Shown: positions 1-10,914, counted from the stretch's first letter. The stretch: DNA of 20,000 bases from Trachelipus rathkii (GCA_015478945.1 JABUQX010039023.1:25001-45000), one strand, 5' to 3'. Program-made: numbers and translations. The notes: generated by a model from the letters alone, not told the origin.

Positions 1-569
1 ATTAGCAAAATTACTGGAAACTGTATAAGTAATGGATGTTGACAATCTTGACCCTTGGAAGAAAACGAGAAAGTCACCACAACAGAAACCTTGGCAAAGA
101 ATTTGTAATGTAGTTAAAACTAAGATTCGGACATTGATGAGGGAATCAACGATCAACACGATTTATTTTTTGACGAAGAGATACTCTCTGAGGAAATACC
201 GATACGGGGCTAGGCAATTGAAGGAAGCTTCTATTTTGTTCATTAGAGCCTAACCATCGATAGTGAAAAGGCGGAAGGTATTATTGGATAGGTCTAGAGT
301 AATATTATTAATGGTGGTGATGGTAGTGATGGTGACAATATTAATAACAACACCCCCTCCTAGAATTTTGTATATAAAAAATGAACGAAATAAAAGATTA
401 TGCAAGAATTCATACCTAAAATAAATTTATTCAAATTTACAACTGACAAATTTTCATACATGAAAAATTAACATTAACAAACAACAGAATTAATCTTGCT
501 GATCCCAACTAAGTCCTATTCAATACGGAGGACAAATTTGCGTATAAAACATATATATTTATTTTTTAA
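1..569. other. No recognisable gene; AT-rich flank
   Basis: No feature here can be assigned with confidence. A short open frame on the plus strand (32-253, 73 residues, basic) has no motif I recognise, and codes in neighbouring frames are broken. A small imperfect GGT/GAT trinucleotide run lies at about 312-340. The rest is AT-rich sequence of the same kind as the introns further right. It could hold the distal 3' flank of the reductase gene on the minus strand or a piece of an unrelated decayed element. Confidence 0.5.
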
Positions 570-706
570 AACATTACTATAAAACTAAACTTTTATTAAC
601 GTGCTATTTGTCCCCATTAGGGGTCAGCACTGGAGTACTGGTAGGGAATAGAACTTCGAGTCCGGCTATCCTTCAACCTGACACCACCAAGTGCATAAGG
701 CCAAGT

Positions 707-712
707 TTTATT
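707..712 (-). promoter_or_regulatory. Candidate polyadenylation signal (AATAAA) within the SINE
   Basis: Reading the minus strand from the reductase stop codon (1128), this is the first canonical AATAAA I find, 415 bp downstream. I see neither AATAAA nor ATTAAA between them. A GU-rich stretch (complement of about 680-700, containing ggtggtgtcaggttg) follows at a suitable distance. This makes the SINE a plausible donor of the gene's 3' end. Another AATAAA lies at about 592-597, and non-canonical signals nearer the stop cannot be excluded. Confidence 0.4.
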
Positions 713-727
713 TCATGCTCCCGGAAA

Positions 728-803
728 GGTAAAATCCACACCGCTACGCAGGGGATTGAACCTGCGGTAAAATCCACACCGCTACGCAGGGGATTGAACC
801 TGC
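728..803 (-). repeat. Exact 38-bp tandem duplication inside the SINE
   Basis: Two identical 38-bp units, 728-765 and 766-803, abut with no spacer. Each starts ggtaaaatccacaccgctac and ends ttgaacctgc. Each carries a complete B-box-like motif, so this SINE has one A box and two B boxes. The lack of mismatches means the duplication is recent, a family feature kept by amplification, or an assembly error. Confidence 0.95.
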
Positions 804-1127
804 AACATCTCGGTTGAAATGCAACGAGTCAACCGCTGAGCCATAAGGCCCTCAACATTACTACAAACCTATATTAAAAATACTAAGTAGATTTGCAAAA
901 ATTATAAATATTAACTATAGTGAAATATAAAATTTTCTGAAGCTGTGAATTCTTTTCAACAAAAGAAAAAAAACTAACAAATACATGGAAATAAATTAAC
1001 TAATATAATTGTAATTCTGCTCACATATAAAAATTATACAAATAAACTATTGAAAAATTAGCTAACAAAGCAAAAACAAAAATATCATTCAATAACACTT
1101 TTTTCATTTTCAGAACATTAAAAATAT

Positions 1128-4100
1128 TCAGTAAGCAAATATCATGTTTGGGGAATAGCCGAGTTTATCAAGGTTTGGAATACATGCAAAATTAACCATT
1201 GGAGGAGGTCCGCACAAAAGCACCAAAGTATCATCGCTCGGAGGGAATAAATGGGCAGAAATCATTTTGTCATTAACAAATCCACTGCTGTATTTCCAAC
1301 CTTTAAAAAAAAAAAAAAAGAATTTTTTTTTGAAAATTAATGAAAGATTTATAAATTATTACTAAAATTTAACAAATTATAAATATTATAAAAAATATTC
1401 CTCGTAGCGGTTTAATAAATTCTGTAAACGTTTTTGGCGTTCAAGTAGGAATTTATCTTAATTATTATCACTTTTGGGTATCCCTTGTCCCATAAATAAT
1501 CATGTAGTAATTATAATTCCAATCACTATTTTTTTAAAAAAAGCAGCCATTTACTTCATATACACAGACAAACTATCCTCTACACCAATGCCCTAATTCT
1601 CTTCCATTAAGAACAGTTGTTGCAAATCAATAAAGTTAATTTATTGTATTTTGCTAATTTCTCATCAGTTCAGTGTGCTTCAATATCTAATAGTATATTT
1701 TCCTTCAAAAATTAAAATTTAAATTAGTGCTGTTAAAATACTGTACTACATTAGTACTATATTTCCCTCTATCTAGTAAACAAACTCGTGCAATATTATA
1801 TGGCAAATAAGAAGGTAAAGAACACAGCCAAAAACTATTTTGAAAATGAATGATAATGAATAATAAGATTTATTTTTTGATAGAAATACAAAAATGATCA
1901 TTATGATGACCGAACATGATATCCATTTAAAACAAGATGTTTATAATTGCAGTGGATAAAAAAAAATTTCCCCATGATTAGGACAGTTTAACATCCATTT
2001 TTATCAGTAATTTCATTTCTTATGTTCTCAATTATGCACCGAAAACATATTTTGTAACTTTTTAATAGTTTAAACAGACTCACATTCTTAAAAGTTTACA
2101 TTTTCCTATCAAATTTTATTCACCCATTCCCAGACATTTCGGATTCAATTTTTCAGCATGTCAATTTCAATATTCTAATTTAATTTCCTTTATAATGACT
2201 GAACATAGCTGTATAATATACTTAAAAACACTAGCGTACCTAGCGTATATAGTAAGGTAAACCATCAGGCTCGTCTGGTTTAAGTCCCAAGTTCAATTCC
2301 TAGAAAGAACCTCTTTATTAGGGAAGTTCCCCTCCATGATTAATGTCAATGTCCTGTGAGATATGGACATCCCCTTGATGTCCAAAAGAGAATGAAAATT
2401 AAAAATTAAAACTCAGGCCCAAATGATAAACAAACATACCGTCAGCTGGTCGATCAACAGTATACCACAATTTAAATCTGTTTGGATAACTATTAGCGAC
2501 ATCCTCTAATTCTGGACGAAGAAGAATATCATCTTCTGTTTGATTGGCAAAAATTAACCTCAACTCGGTTTTATCTTTTGGGTCTCGAACGATGTGACGT
2601 ATCAGTTGAAGCATTGGCGTTATACCTGTGCCTCCTGTAAATGAAAATAAAATTGAAGAGAAAAATATTCTAATTACGATTATAAAATACGTCCCTTTTA
2701 AATATTCCAACTAAAGTAGCATATAGACTAATTTACATTAAAAAAAAAAAATAACATGCAAACTAAAAAATTTCTGTAAAGAATAAACATGAAAAAAAAT
2801 AAATTTCAAAGATAAAAAATCTTAAATCTACAAACTTAAAAATCTACAACATTTAGTGTAACTAATTTATAAATAATAATTTTCAATAGGTTATATTTTT
2901 ATTTTATTCATTCACTTATTTATCTATTTTTATTTTTATTATAAAAATTAGCTTCTGACTTTGTATCTTACCAGAAATCATGTTCACTTTATTAGCTAAA
3001 ATCAGGTTAGCAGCAGATTTTTTATCGGGCTTAATAGCGAAAATACCCTCTCCTCTATATTCCAGAAGTCCTGAGGGTCCTCTTACGTCAATACTCTCCC
3101 CGAGCTTCATTGAATCTAGGTACTGACTCAATTTACCACCTTCAGGGAATTTTGGGTGAACATTTTTGTTGTAGACCTAAGGAAAGAAAGAGGCAATAAT
3201 GAACAAATTCTAAATATATTCTAAAGGTTCATTTTACTATCACTTATTGCGTTGAAAAAATATGTAAAGGAAAAAAGAACAAACAATAAGAAAGTTAATA
3301 TTTTCTATTTTAATAACACTATTTTAAAAGGAGGCAAAAATTAATTTATCACAACTAAAATGTAAATAAATGTGCATTACAGACATACAGTCTCCCCTCC
3401 CCAACCCACCATCAACAAATTATATTTTTACATTTTAACATTTCAGTTAATAACTGAAATGTTAAAATGTAAAAATATAATTTTGGAAAACTATCTAATA
3501 ATAATGAAATTCAAGGCGATTCAAAGATGAAACTGAACTCATTCAATAAATTATTTTCCCAATTACAAAGAAAATAATATACATTAAATATAATTTAAAA
3601 CTTTCTTCCTGCCATATTATTATTATTATTAAAATGTTATTTTTAAATTATTAGCTAATAAAAAATAAGAGAATAAGTTTAGTTTAAATGATTTATCCTA
3701 TTTATTAATACAATTGGGTGAAAATAATTAAAATAAAATAATGATATTTTACTTTAATGACGAGATCCATATAGCCCTTGTCTTCATCACTGGAAACAGG
3801 TGTGTAAGGCCTCACCACCAACTGGCCATCCACTCGAGCTGATAAGTAAATGTGCTGACCAATGGGTAGTCCTTAAAATAAAATGTTATGATGTTAAACC
3901 CAAAATTCGAACTCTTATAACATTCCTTCTAGGAAATAGTTTTCCAGAAAAAAATGTGTTAGCTACTTGTTAATTAATAAAAAAGGGTAACAGGAGTTTT
4001 AGAACAAAAGGGTTGTGGCTTGTGAAAAAGATGATAAATGGGGTAACATTTTTTTTTGTATGTATCACGGAATAACTGCAAAACTATTTATGAAAAAAAG

Positions 4101-4435
4101 AAAGAAAGAAAACGGGAGGGCAAAGAATATTGGAAAAGAAAAAAAGAAATTTGATAGTGAAAGAATATTAACTCACAAAAATAAAATAAGAAAAACATTT
4201 ACCCAAAATATGTTCGTTGCTCGGAAGTCTGAAGCGAAATCGACGAGTATCATGAGAAATTTCATCTTTCTCGATTAACTCAAGTGAATATTTCACATTT
4301 GGATCTTTCAGGGTTATTGGCGCTCCTCTCTTTCTCACAAAATATAACTTAGATACGATGGCTGTTCCAACAACAACAGCCAAACCAACTACAAGTGGAA
4401 TAACCTGGTAAGAAGAAATACTTTTATATATATAT

Positions 4436-4469
<34 letters not shown>

Positions 4470-5141
4470 CAGATTATAATTCTATCTACAATATATTTTT
4501 ATGATATATATATTTATATACTAATATTTTATAGCATATTTATATATTAATAAATAATTAATAAAAAATTAAATTAAATAAAAAATAATTAAGCATATCA
4601 TATAATTATTTTAATATATATATCATATTATATATAAATAATCAATAAATAAATAAATAAATAATAATAAATAATAAATAAATAAATTAATAAATAAATA
4701 ATAAATAAATGGAAATAATAAATAATATAATTAAATAAATAAATAATAAATAAATAAATATATATATATATATATAATATTATATTATATGATTATATAT
4801 ATAATATATATTATATATTATATTATATATATTATATTACTAGTATATATTATATTTATAATAAAAGATGGGAACTATATAATATGCAATCAAGGCTATC
4901 AGTTATCCTCACAAATAATTACGCCGCTATGACAATTAGTTAACACAAAGCATTCAAATAATAATGATTCAAACCACAAAACAAAACTAGCATATTTTGC
5001 TCCTATTCAGATATATGGAAGAATATACACGTTAAATGATCACATTTTAAATATGAATGGAAAGTTCAATGAAATAATGTTACATGAAAATGTGGTTATT
5101 AAGCAAGTTATTATTATTTTATATTATTATAAGTATTATTA

Positions 5142-5197
<56 letters not shown>

Positions 5198-5530
5198 ATT
5201 ATATTATTATTTTATTATTATTATCATGCTCATTCTCTTGGTTAGTCCACCATTTTAAATTAAAGATTAGATACGGAAAAGATCTACATGATTAAATTAC
5301 CAAGCCACAGCTGATGAACAAAACTAACAGAAATTAGAATCTGGGATAGTAACACTGAAGGACCTCAACAATTGCATGTTCTACCCAACTGTGTTATACA
5401 AATATGAACTAACATTAAAGAAGAAATTTAAAATCAACTAAATCATTGCATTATTTCTAACATAAAACGAAAATGTTTAATGTTTAATAAAGTTATAAAA
5501 TAAAGGGGAAAATACCTTTGAACGGTCCAT
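1128..5530 (-). CDS. CYB5R: NADH-cytochrome b5 reductase, six coding exons
   Basis: Membrane flavoenzyme that passes electrons from NADH through FAD to cytochrome b5, serving fatty-acid desaturation, sterol synthesis and haem-protein reduction. Coding exons on the minus strand: 5530-5516, 4404-4203, 3871-3753, 3176-2972, 2634-2440 and 1300-1128. All introns are GT-AG and the phases join, giving 302 residues, close to the family length of about 300. Residues 6-27 ([15 protein letters not shown]...) form a hydrophobic anchor followed by a basic stretch. FAD-binding motifs are RPYTPVS (93-99) and GGKLSQYL (125-132). NADH-binding motifs are GGTGITP (181-187) and CGPPPM (275-280). The C-terminus [14 protein letters not shown] and the N-terminal helix resemble vertebrate CYB5R1 more than CYB5R3. 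The ATG has G at -3 and +4. The five-residue first exon is inferred only from splice fit. No frameshift or stop interrupts it. Any 5' UTR exon is unknown. Confidence 0.95.
1301..2439 (-). other. CYB5R: Reductase intron 5 (last intron)
   Basis: Donor GTATGT (complement of 2439-2434) and acceptor TTTAAAG, preceded by a 15-base pyrimidine (T) tract on the minus strand. The interior is AT-rich with no coding signal. At about 2240-2395 there is a moderately GC-richer block containing a B-box-like agttcaattcc and a short hairpin (GGACAT 2365-2370 with ATGTCC 2378-2383). It may be an old SINE fragment but cannot be assigned. Confidence 0.8.
3417..3483. repeat. Perfect 67-bp palindrome in reductase intron 3
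   Basis: Left arm 3417-3449 and right arm 3451-3483 are exact reverse complements over 33 bp, with one unpaired base at 3450. The centre reads cagttaataactg. It lies in the intron between coding exons 3 and 4 (3177-3752), about 240 bp from the nearest splice site. It has no inner sequence and no obvious flanking duplication, so it is not a typical MITE. Confidence 0.97.
4426..4470. repeat. (TA)n and (CATATA)n microsatellite
   Basis: A short TA run followed by about five copies of catata (about 4439-4468). It begins about 20 bp upstream, on the minus strand, of the reductase exon 2 acceptor. Confidence 0.9.
4490..4860. repeat. AT-only low-complexity block, (AAAT)n and (TA)n
   Basis: Almost entirely A and T. 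Imperfect aaat/aaataa repeats run through about 4635-4760, followed by phase-shifting (TA)n to about 4860. Confidence 0.9.
5128..5222. repeat. (TTA)n trinucleotide microsatellite
   Basis: A long near-perfect att/tta run with the uninterrupted core at about 5140-5196, inside reductase intron 1. Confidence 0.93.
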
Positions 5531-6173
5531 CACGAATAGTTTTGATGAAATTTGAATATCACTTTGTATTTATCCTTCGCTAATTGCAAAAGGGTTTAAG
5601 AAGTGAGTGAATAAGTCTCTATTCTAATTGCCCTAAAAGATAGAAGATGATCACATTGAAACATGATTACAAGCAATAGACAGCTTTAGAAAACATAAGA
5701 CATAAAAAGCTTAGTGGACAAACTGATATAGTATCAGAAAAGAAAACTAATACAATTCAAATAGGCATATTAAATAAATACATTTCAAATAGCATATTAA
5801 CTAGAAAAGGCCTATAAGTATTAAAATTCATAATGTGATATCATTTAATCTTTCTGTTAAATGCAGAGGAGGAAATGAAGGTATTTAGTTTTCACAATTC
5901 TATTAAATTTTTTTTTTTCATTTTTAAACAATCTCTGCAATGATCTATTATCATAAATTTTGAGACTTAGAGAGATGGGAATTAGTTGTACTTAAAAATA
6001 AGGTTCCATGCAATTTTGCACAATTTCAAAAGAACATTGTGGTGACAAAAGTTATAATATTTTAAAAAACAAAAAAAAAAAAAAAAAAAGCTTTATAAAC
6101 AAAATTACGAATTTATAATATAATGCCACATAATATAATTAAAAGTTTCATCAAATAGTAAAATCAACCGTTT
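5531..6173. other. Upstream flank of the reductase gene; no gene seen
   Basis: This region should contain the reductase 5' UTR and promoter, read on the minus strand. I cannot place a transcription start or core promoter. A pyrimidine-rich ttttgcaattag on the minus strand (about 5580-5592) could be the acceptor of a 5' UTR intron. An A-run lies at about 6070-6089. No open frame resembles a gene. Confidence 0.5.
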
Positions 6174-6261
6174 TATTATATATATATATAATAATAATAT
6201 ATATATATATATATAATATATATAATATCTTATATTATATATCTAATATATATTATATATA

Positions 6262-6322
<61 letters not shown>

Positions 6323-6337
6323 TATTATTATATATAA
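6174..6337. repeat. (TA)n array at the 3' end of LINE copy A
   Basis: Imperfect (TA)n with frequent taat and atta phase shifts. It directly adjoins the conserved 3' terminal sequence of LINE copy A. Confidence 0.93.
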
Positions 6338-7610
6338 TCTACCTCCTTTCCCCAGATTGGGGGTGAGGTGTACTACATACACTGAGGGAACAGAAAAGCA
6401 GTAAAAGAGCATGACGTAAGTAAAAAAAAAAAAAAAAAAAATTACCTTAGGGCTTCAAAAGATCGCGACATACCCGCACTGTGATATCTCGTCAAGGTAG
6501 GGTTTATCTCTTGGGGCAGGCTCACAAAAATACCCACTCACAAAACCCTGCTTTTCACTCCTATTATGATCCTTTCTTCAAGCCTCTACCAAATTCACAT
6601 TCCTTTCCTTCAGACATTCCTTTACTGACTCCATGCACTTTTTCTTGTCTCCCAGCCAGTCGATTCTTAGCACACTAACCACTATATATCTGCTTAGTCA
6701 ACCGACTATCATCCATCCTCTCCATCCGACTAAACCATTTTAATAAACTTGTTTATTCTCTCATTTATGCCTTTCTTCACAGCACACCACTCCCTAACAA
6801 GTTCAATCATCATTTTATCAATTCTCACACCTAACACACCCCTAAGATTTTCTACCTGAACAGACTGTATCTTATTCCACACCATTGTTTCACTACTATA
6901 CATTATCACAAGTAACATTATACCCTCATGAAAAACCCTAGAACACTCAAGATCTCTCTTTGTATCCACCAAGAATTTAATTGCACCAGCTACGTTGCTA
7001 CCATTCACAACTTTTCTACTACACTCTGCATCATCTGGTTTCTTTTCAACAGACATATAGCCTAACTATTTAAACTCAAACACTTGTTCCAATTGCTCCC
7101 AATCCAACATACTTTCACACAGCGAATTCTTCTCACTCACTACCATCACCTTACTGTTACCTACATTTACTTCCAAACCCCTCATTTTATACATCCTGCC
7201 AAACCTCTCTACCATCATCTCAAACTTTCTTCTGATTCGACACATAAAACCAAATCAGCATATAATAAACAGGGCATCCTCCACTCTCTTCCATTCTCCA
7301 TCAGTGTAACACCTTCCCTTCCACCCTTACCTCTAATTCTTTCATCACCCCATCCATATACAAATTAAATAGTCAAGGAGACCTAACATATCCACTGCCT
7401 CACTCCACTATTTATATTAAACCTTTCACGTTCAACTCCATTTATTCTTACAGACGCTTCACTATCTTCATGCATATGTTTGATTCCATTAGGAAGCCTA
7501 CCACCAACACCTGCAACAGAGCTTCCCTATAAATCCAGTCATACACCTGACTTGCTGCAAGTCCATAAAAGCTAAATAAATTTTATTCTTGTCTTTCATT
7601 TGTATCAATG
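6338..7610 (-). mobile_element. LINE copy A, 5'-truncated non-LTR retrotransposon
   Basis: On the minus strand this matches the 3' half of copies B and C: the end of the reverse transcriptase palm, thumb, C-terminal domain and 3' UTR. Recognisable pieces are FNLYMDGVMKELE (about 7340-7380), VERFGRMYKMRGLEVNV (about 7165-7215), DDAECSRKVVNG (about 7000-7035), YSSETMVWNK (about 6870-6900) and VKKGINERINK (about 6745-6775). The 3' UTR runs to 6338 with a terminal block shared with B and C. A run of about 20 A/T at 6422-6440 interrupts that UTR and is absent from B and C. The palm motif reads YAD followed by LVL, so one of the paired catalytic aspartates is missing. Many stops and frameshifts show it is dead. 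Confidence 0.87.
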
Positions 7611-7635
7611 TGAAAATTTGATATTACATATATAA

Positions 7636-8300
7636 ATGTTGAGAAGAGGAGAGAGGTGATGGGTGTATTTAGAAAGGGCAAATTTGATTCGCTCGCTGTG
7701 ACTGAAACAAAGAAGAAAGGAAACAGTGAAAATGAGTGGTGTGGTGTGAAATGTGTATGTGCTGGTGTGGAAAGGAATGAGAGGGGGAGAGAAGGAGTTG
7801 CAATTCCGATGAGTGACTTGTGGTACAGAAATATGCTTCTCAGGGTCTTTCAGTAACTAGATTGCAATCGGTAAAATCCTTAAGTTAATAAAGTCAAGGT
7901 ATCTGTGGTTGTTGAACATTTGGTCATCTGAGGGTAATGTTGAAGAGTGAGCAAATTTCTGGGATAATCTGAATGATGTTTTGGATGGGGTGAGTAGGAG
8001 CTTCAGATTGAAAATTAGAATGGTAGGAAGATGATTGGTTTCTGTGAAGAGAGAGGAATGTGTAAGTAATACTTTCTTTAAAAACAAGAGTATTCATAAG
8101 TATCCTAAGTTGGTGTAGGTAGAGATGGTAATGAAGTGAATTTAAGCATGATTGATTTTGTTTTCGTGAAGGAGATGTTGAAGTACGGTATATGTTGGAT
8201 GTAAAATCAGTGAGGGGATTAAGAATGGGATTATCAAATCATTATGTTGTTTTATGTAAAATTAAGTTAGTGGAGGCATGGATGGAGAAGATAAGGAAGG
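7636..8300 (+). pseudogene. APE-type endonuclease domain of LINE B, broken
   Basis: It starts in an open frame with FRKGKFDSLAVTETKKKGN (about 7658-7715). The TETK block matches the family's catalytic-glutamate motif. Later pieces in other frames are FWDNLNDVLDGV (about 7955-7992) and, near the domain end, LSNHYVV at 8231-8251, where the family has S-D-H. The aspartate is therefore asparagine here, while copy C keeps SDHY at 11212-11223. At least three frame breaks and a stop at 7854-7856 separate the pieces. Confidence 0.75.
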
Positions 8301-8879
8301 ATGTGGGTAGAATTAAGAGTGAGAAGTTAAGTTAACAAGGTAATAAGGATAAGTATTTAAGGGCGTTTGCAAGTAAATCAGTTGAATGTGAACAAGTTGA
8401 AACTAAACAAATCTAGAAGCAAATGAATTAAGCGGTAGTGCAAAAGAAGTATTTGGATGTGCTAAAGTAGGAAGTAAGAATGTTAACAGTGAGTAGTGAA
8501 ATGAAGAGGTGATGCAAGCGGTTAAAAGTAAAAAAGGAAGTGTGGTTGAATATACTAAAAGCCATTGATGAGGTTACAAAAGAAAGATTCTTTTAATTAT
8601 ATAAGGAGAAAAAAAGGAATGCTAAAAGATCAATACATAGGAGAAAAAAAAAAGAAGCAAATGAACAATTTGGAAGGAGGATGAATGAGAACTTACAAGG
8701 AAATAGGAACCTCTTCTGGGAGGAAGCGTGAAAGGTTAAGAATGAGAATAAGGGGAATCTGCTTAGAATAATAATGAATATGGAAGGTGCTTTCGTAGCT
8801 GATGAAATGGATGTGAAGGGAGCATGGTGGGAACACCTCTAAAATCTGCATAACATTGACAGTAATGAAGAGGTGATAG

Positions 8880-10290
8880 TGAATGTGTGTGGGTTTGATG
8901 TTGAAGAAGGAATAGATATTTTGGAGATGAGGTGATTAGTGAGGAGGTAATGGGTAGAGTGAGAAAGCTGAAGAATAGTATATCTGTAGGTATAGATGAA
9001 ATTACTGGTGAAATGATCAAGAATGGGGGGAGGAGAGATGGTGATTGATTGGATCTGGAAGTTGTGTAACAAAGCATTTATGGAGACAAACGTTAATGGA
9101 GAGTATAGTTCCAAGGAATTGGAGGAGAGCAGTAATAGTGTCATTATATAAGGGTATGGGGGATAAGGGTAACTGTAGGAATTATAGGGGACTTAGTTTA
9201 TTGAGTGTTGTAGGGAAGATATATGCTGGTATTTTGGTCGAAAGAGTGGGTTGAGTGACTGAAGGACTGATTGAAGAACAAGGTGCATTTAGAAGTAGTA
9301 GAGGATATGTGGATCAAATCTTTACATTGAAGCAAATGATTGAGAAAATGAAAGAAGAATAAATTGCATTTAGGTTTTATGGATTTGCAGCAGGCATATG
9401 ATAGGATTAATAGGGAAGCTCTAATAGGCAGTGCTTTGTGATATTATGGTGTGTTGGCAGTAAGCTTTCTGAATGCGATCAAAATATGTATGAGATTAGT
9501 GAAGTGATGTGTAAAAATAAATGGTTTGGAGAATGAATGGTTTAATATATTAATAGCGGAGTGAGGCAGGGATGTGTTATGTCTCCTTGGTTATTCAATT
9601 TGTATATGGATGAGGTTATGAACGAATTAGAGCTGGGGGTGGCAGGGGATGGTGTTAGAATGTAGAATAGAAGTGTGTGGAGGATGACCTACTTATTATA
9701 TGTGGATGATTTGGTTTTGTGTGGCGAATCTGAAGTTTGAGAGGATTGGTAGAGAGATTTGGCAGGATGTGTAAAAGGAGGGGTTTGGAAGTAAACGTAG
9801 ATAAGAGTAAGGTTATGGTTGTGAGTGAGGACAGTCCTCAGTGTGAAGTTATGTTAGATGGTGAGCAGCTGGAACAAGTGCCTGAGTTTAAATATTTAGG
9901 ATATATGTTGGCTGAAAGGAGAACAGATGATGCAGAATGTAGTAGGAAAACTGTGAATGATGCAATTAAGTCCTTGGTGGTTGTAAAGAGAAGTTAAGAG
10001 ACTAAATCTTAGAGTGTGCTAGGGTTTTACATGAGGGCAAGTTGTTACCTGTGTTAATGTATAGTAGTGAGACTATGGTCTGGAATAAGAGGTATAGATA
10101 TAAAGCACAATGTGTTCTGATGGACAGTAATCTTCTGCGGCGAGTGTTAGGTGTGAGAAGAATTGATAAAATGAGGAATAATCATATAAGAGAGTTGTGT
10201 GGTGTGAAGAAAGGGGTAAATGAGAGAATAAATGAAAGCATGTTGAGATGGTTTGGTTATGTGGAAAATTATGAATGATGGTCGGTTGGT
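8880..10290 (+). pseudogene. Reverse transcriptase domain of LINE B, broken
   Basis: Blocks in order: NWRRAVIVSLYKG and NCRNYRGLSLLSVVGKIYA (about 9117-9230), EEQGAFRSSRGYVDQIFTLK (about 9276-9335), FMDLQQAYDRINREAL with one frame change (about 9375-9422), GVRQGCVMSPWLFNLYMDE (9558-9614), the catalytic box YVDD (9699-9710), GLEVNVDKSKVMVVS (about 9785-9826), EFKYLGYML (about 9885-9911) and the C-terminal RRVLGVRRIDKM with LCGVKKGVNERI (about 10139-10230). The catalytic YVDD is intact, but stops at about 9252, 9361, 9665 and 9740 and several frameshifts break the reading frame. Confidence 0.85.
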
Positions 10291-10705
10291 CAAGCGGATG
10301 TATAATGGTGAGTGTGGTGAAAATTGACCAGCTTGGAGACAGAAGAAAAAGTGGATTCAGTCAGTAAAGGAATGCCTGGAGGAGAAAAATGCAAGTTTGG
10401 GAAAGGCGAGAAGAAAGGTGCAAAATAGGAATGAGTGGCAGAGTTTTATGAGGGGGTATGGTTGTGGCCCACCTGGGCCAAGGGATAAATCTTACATTGA
10501 CGAGATGCCATAGTGAGGGTTCATCATGGTCCCGTGAAGCTCTAGTGTGGATTTCTGACTGCTATGAGTTCTCAATAAAAGGTATAAAAGGGGCGGTAAG
10601 CCTGGGCTTTCTTTTCGACTTGCGTTATAAGCTTCTACTACTTTTGCTTCTGGTACATGGTGCACACCTTACCCCCAGTCTTTGGGAGATAAGATGGATG
10701 ACAAA

Positions 10706-10710
10706 ATATA

Positions 10711-10745
<35 letters not shown>

Positions 10746-10914
10746 ATTATATATATATATATATATAGTAATTTATATATAATGATATATTAATATATAT
10801 ATATATATATTATATATTATAAATAAATATATATATTATATATATATATATATATTATATTATATATATATATATTATTATATTATATTATATATATAAT
10901 ATAATATATAATAT
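10706..10914. repeat. (TA)n array at the 3' end of LINE copy B
   Basis: Imperfect (TA)n with phase shifts. It follows the LINE 3' UTR without a poly-A tail and ends at the hAT-like terminus. Confidence 0.93.

Larger units (their letters stand above)
586..853 (-). mobile_element. tRNA-derived SINE with target-site duplication
   Basis: Read on the minus strand, the 5' part resembles a tRNA. It has an A-box-like TGGCTCAGCGG (complement of 833-843) and a B-box-like GGTTCAATCCC (complement of about 790-800), the internal RNA polymerase III promoter elements. A tRNA-unrelated body follows (about 605-727), then a short AT-rich tail. Flanking copies of aacattacta plus a short A-rich extension lie at 570-585 and 854-868 and differ by about one base. 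That is what target-primed insertion leaves. The element lies in the same orientation as the reductase gene, 275 bp past its stop codon. A functional tRNA is unlikely because the B-box segment is duplicated and the acceptor ends do not pair convincingly. Confidence 0.82.
4405..5515 (-). other. CYB5R: Reductase intron 1 with microsatellite clusters
   Basis: Donor GTATTT directly after the five-residue first exon and acceptor CTTACCAG at 4412-4405. The intron is dominated by simple repeats, listed separately. The stretches 4871-5125 and 5225-5510 are AT-rich without an open frame or element I recognise. Confidence 0.75.
7636..10709 (+). mobile_element. LINE copy B, longest non-LTR retrotransposon copy
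   Basis: About 3.07 kb covering an apurinic-type endonuclease, a linker, a reverse transcriptase, a C-terminal domain and a 3' UTR. Order and spacing match APE-type non-LTR elements. I recognise the protein family from arthropod genomes but do not assign a clade; RTE-like is possible. The 5' end is probably truncated, because the usual start of the endonuclease (the asparagine before the glutamate motif) is absent. The tail at about 10600-10700 is shared with copies A and C and leads directly into (TA)n. Multiple stops and frameshifts make it non-autonomous. Confidence 0.9.

Noticed and set aside
32..253. 73-residue plus-strand open frame as a gene
   Set aside because: No recognisable motif, no splice context and no conserved pattern; short frames of this size occur by chance.
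776..853. A functional tRNA gene on the minus strand (A and B boxes present)
   Set aside because: The B-box segment is tandemly duplicated, the acceptor stem does not pair, and a SINE body plus target duplication surround it.
2240..2400. A second tRNA-derived SINE in reductase intron 5
   Set aside because: Only a weak B-box-like motif; no A box in the right place and no target duplication found.
6481..7368. Two plus-strand open frames (6481-6678, 7084-7368)
   Set aside because: They are antisense shadows of LINE copy A, whose protein similarity is on the minus strand.
8763..9144. Two overlapping minus-strand frames rich in serine and leucine
   Set aside because: Antisense shadows of LINE copy B; composition mirrors its purine-rich coding strand.
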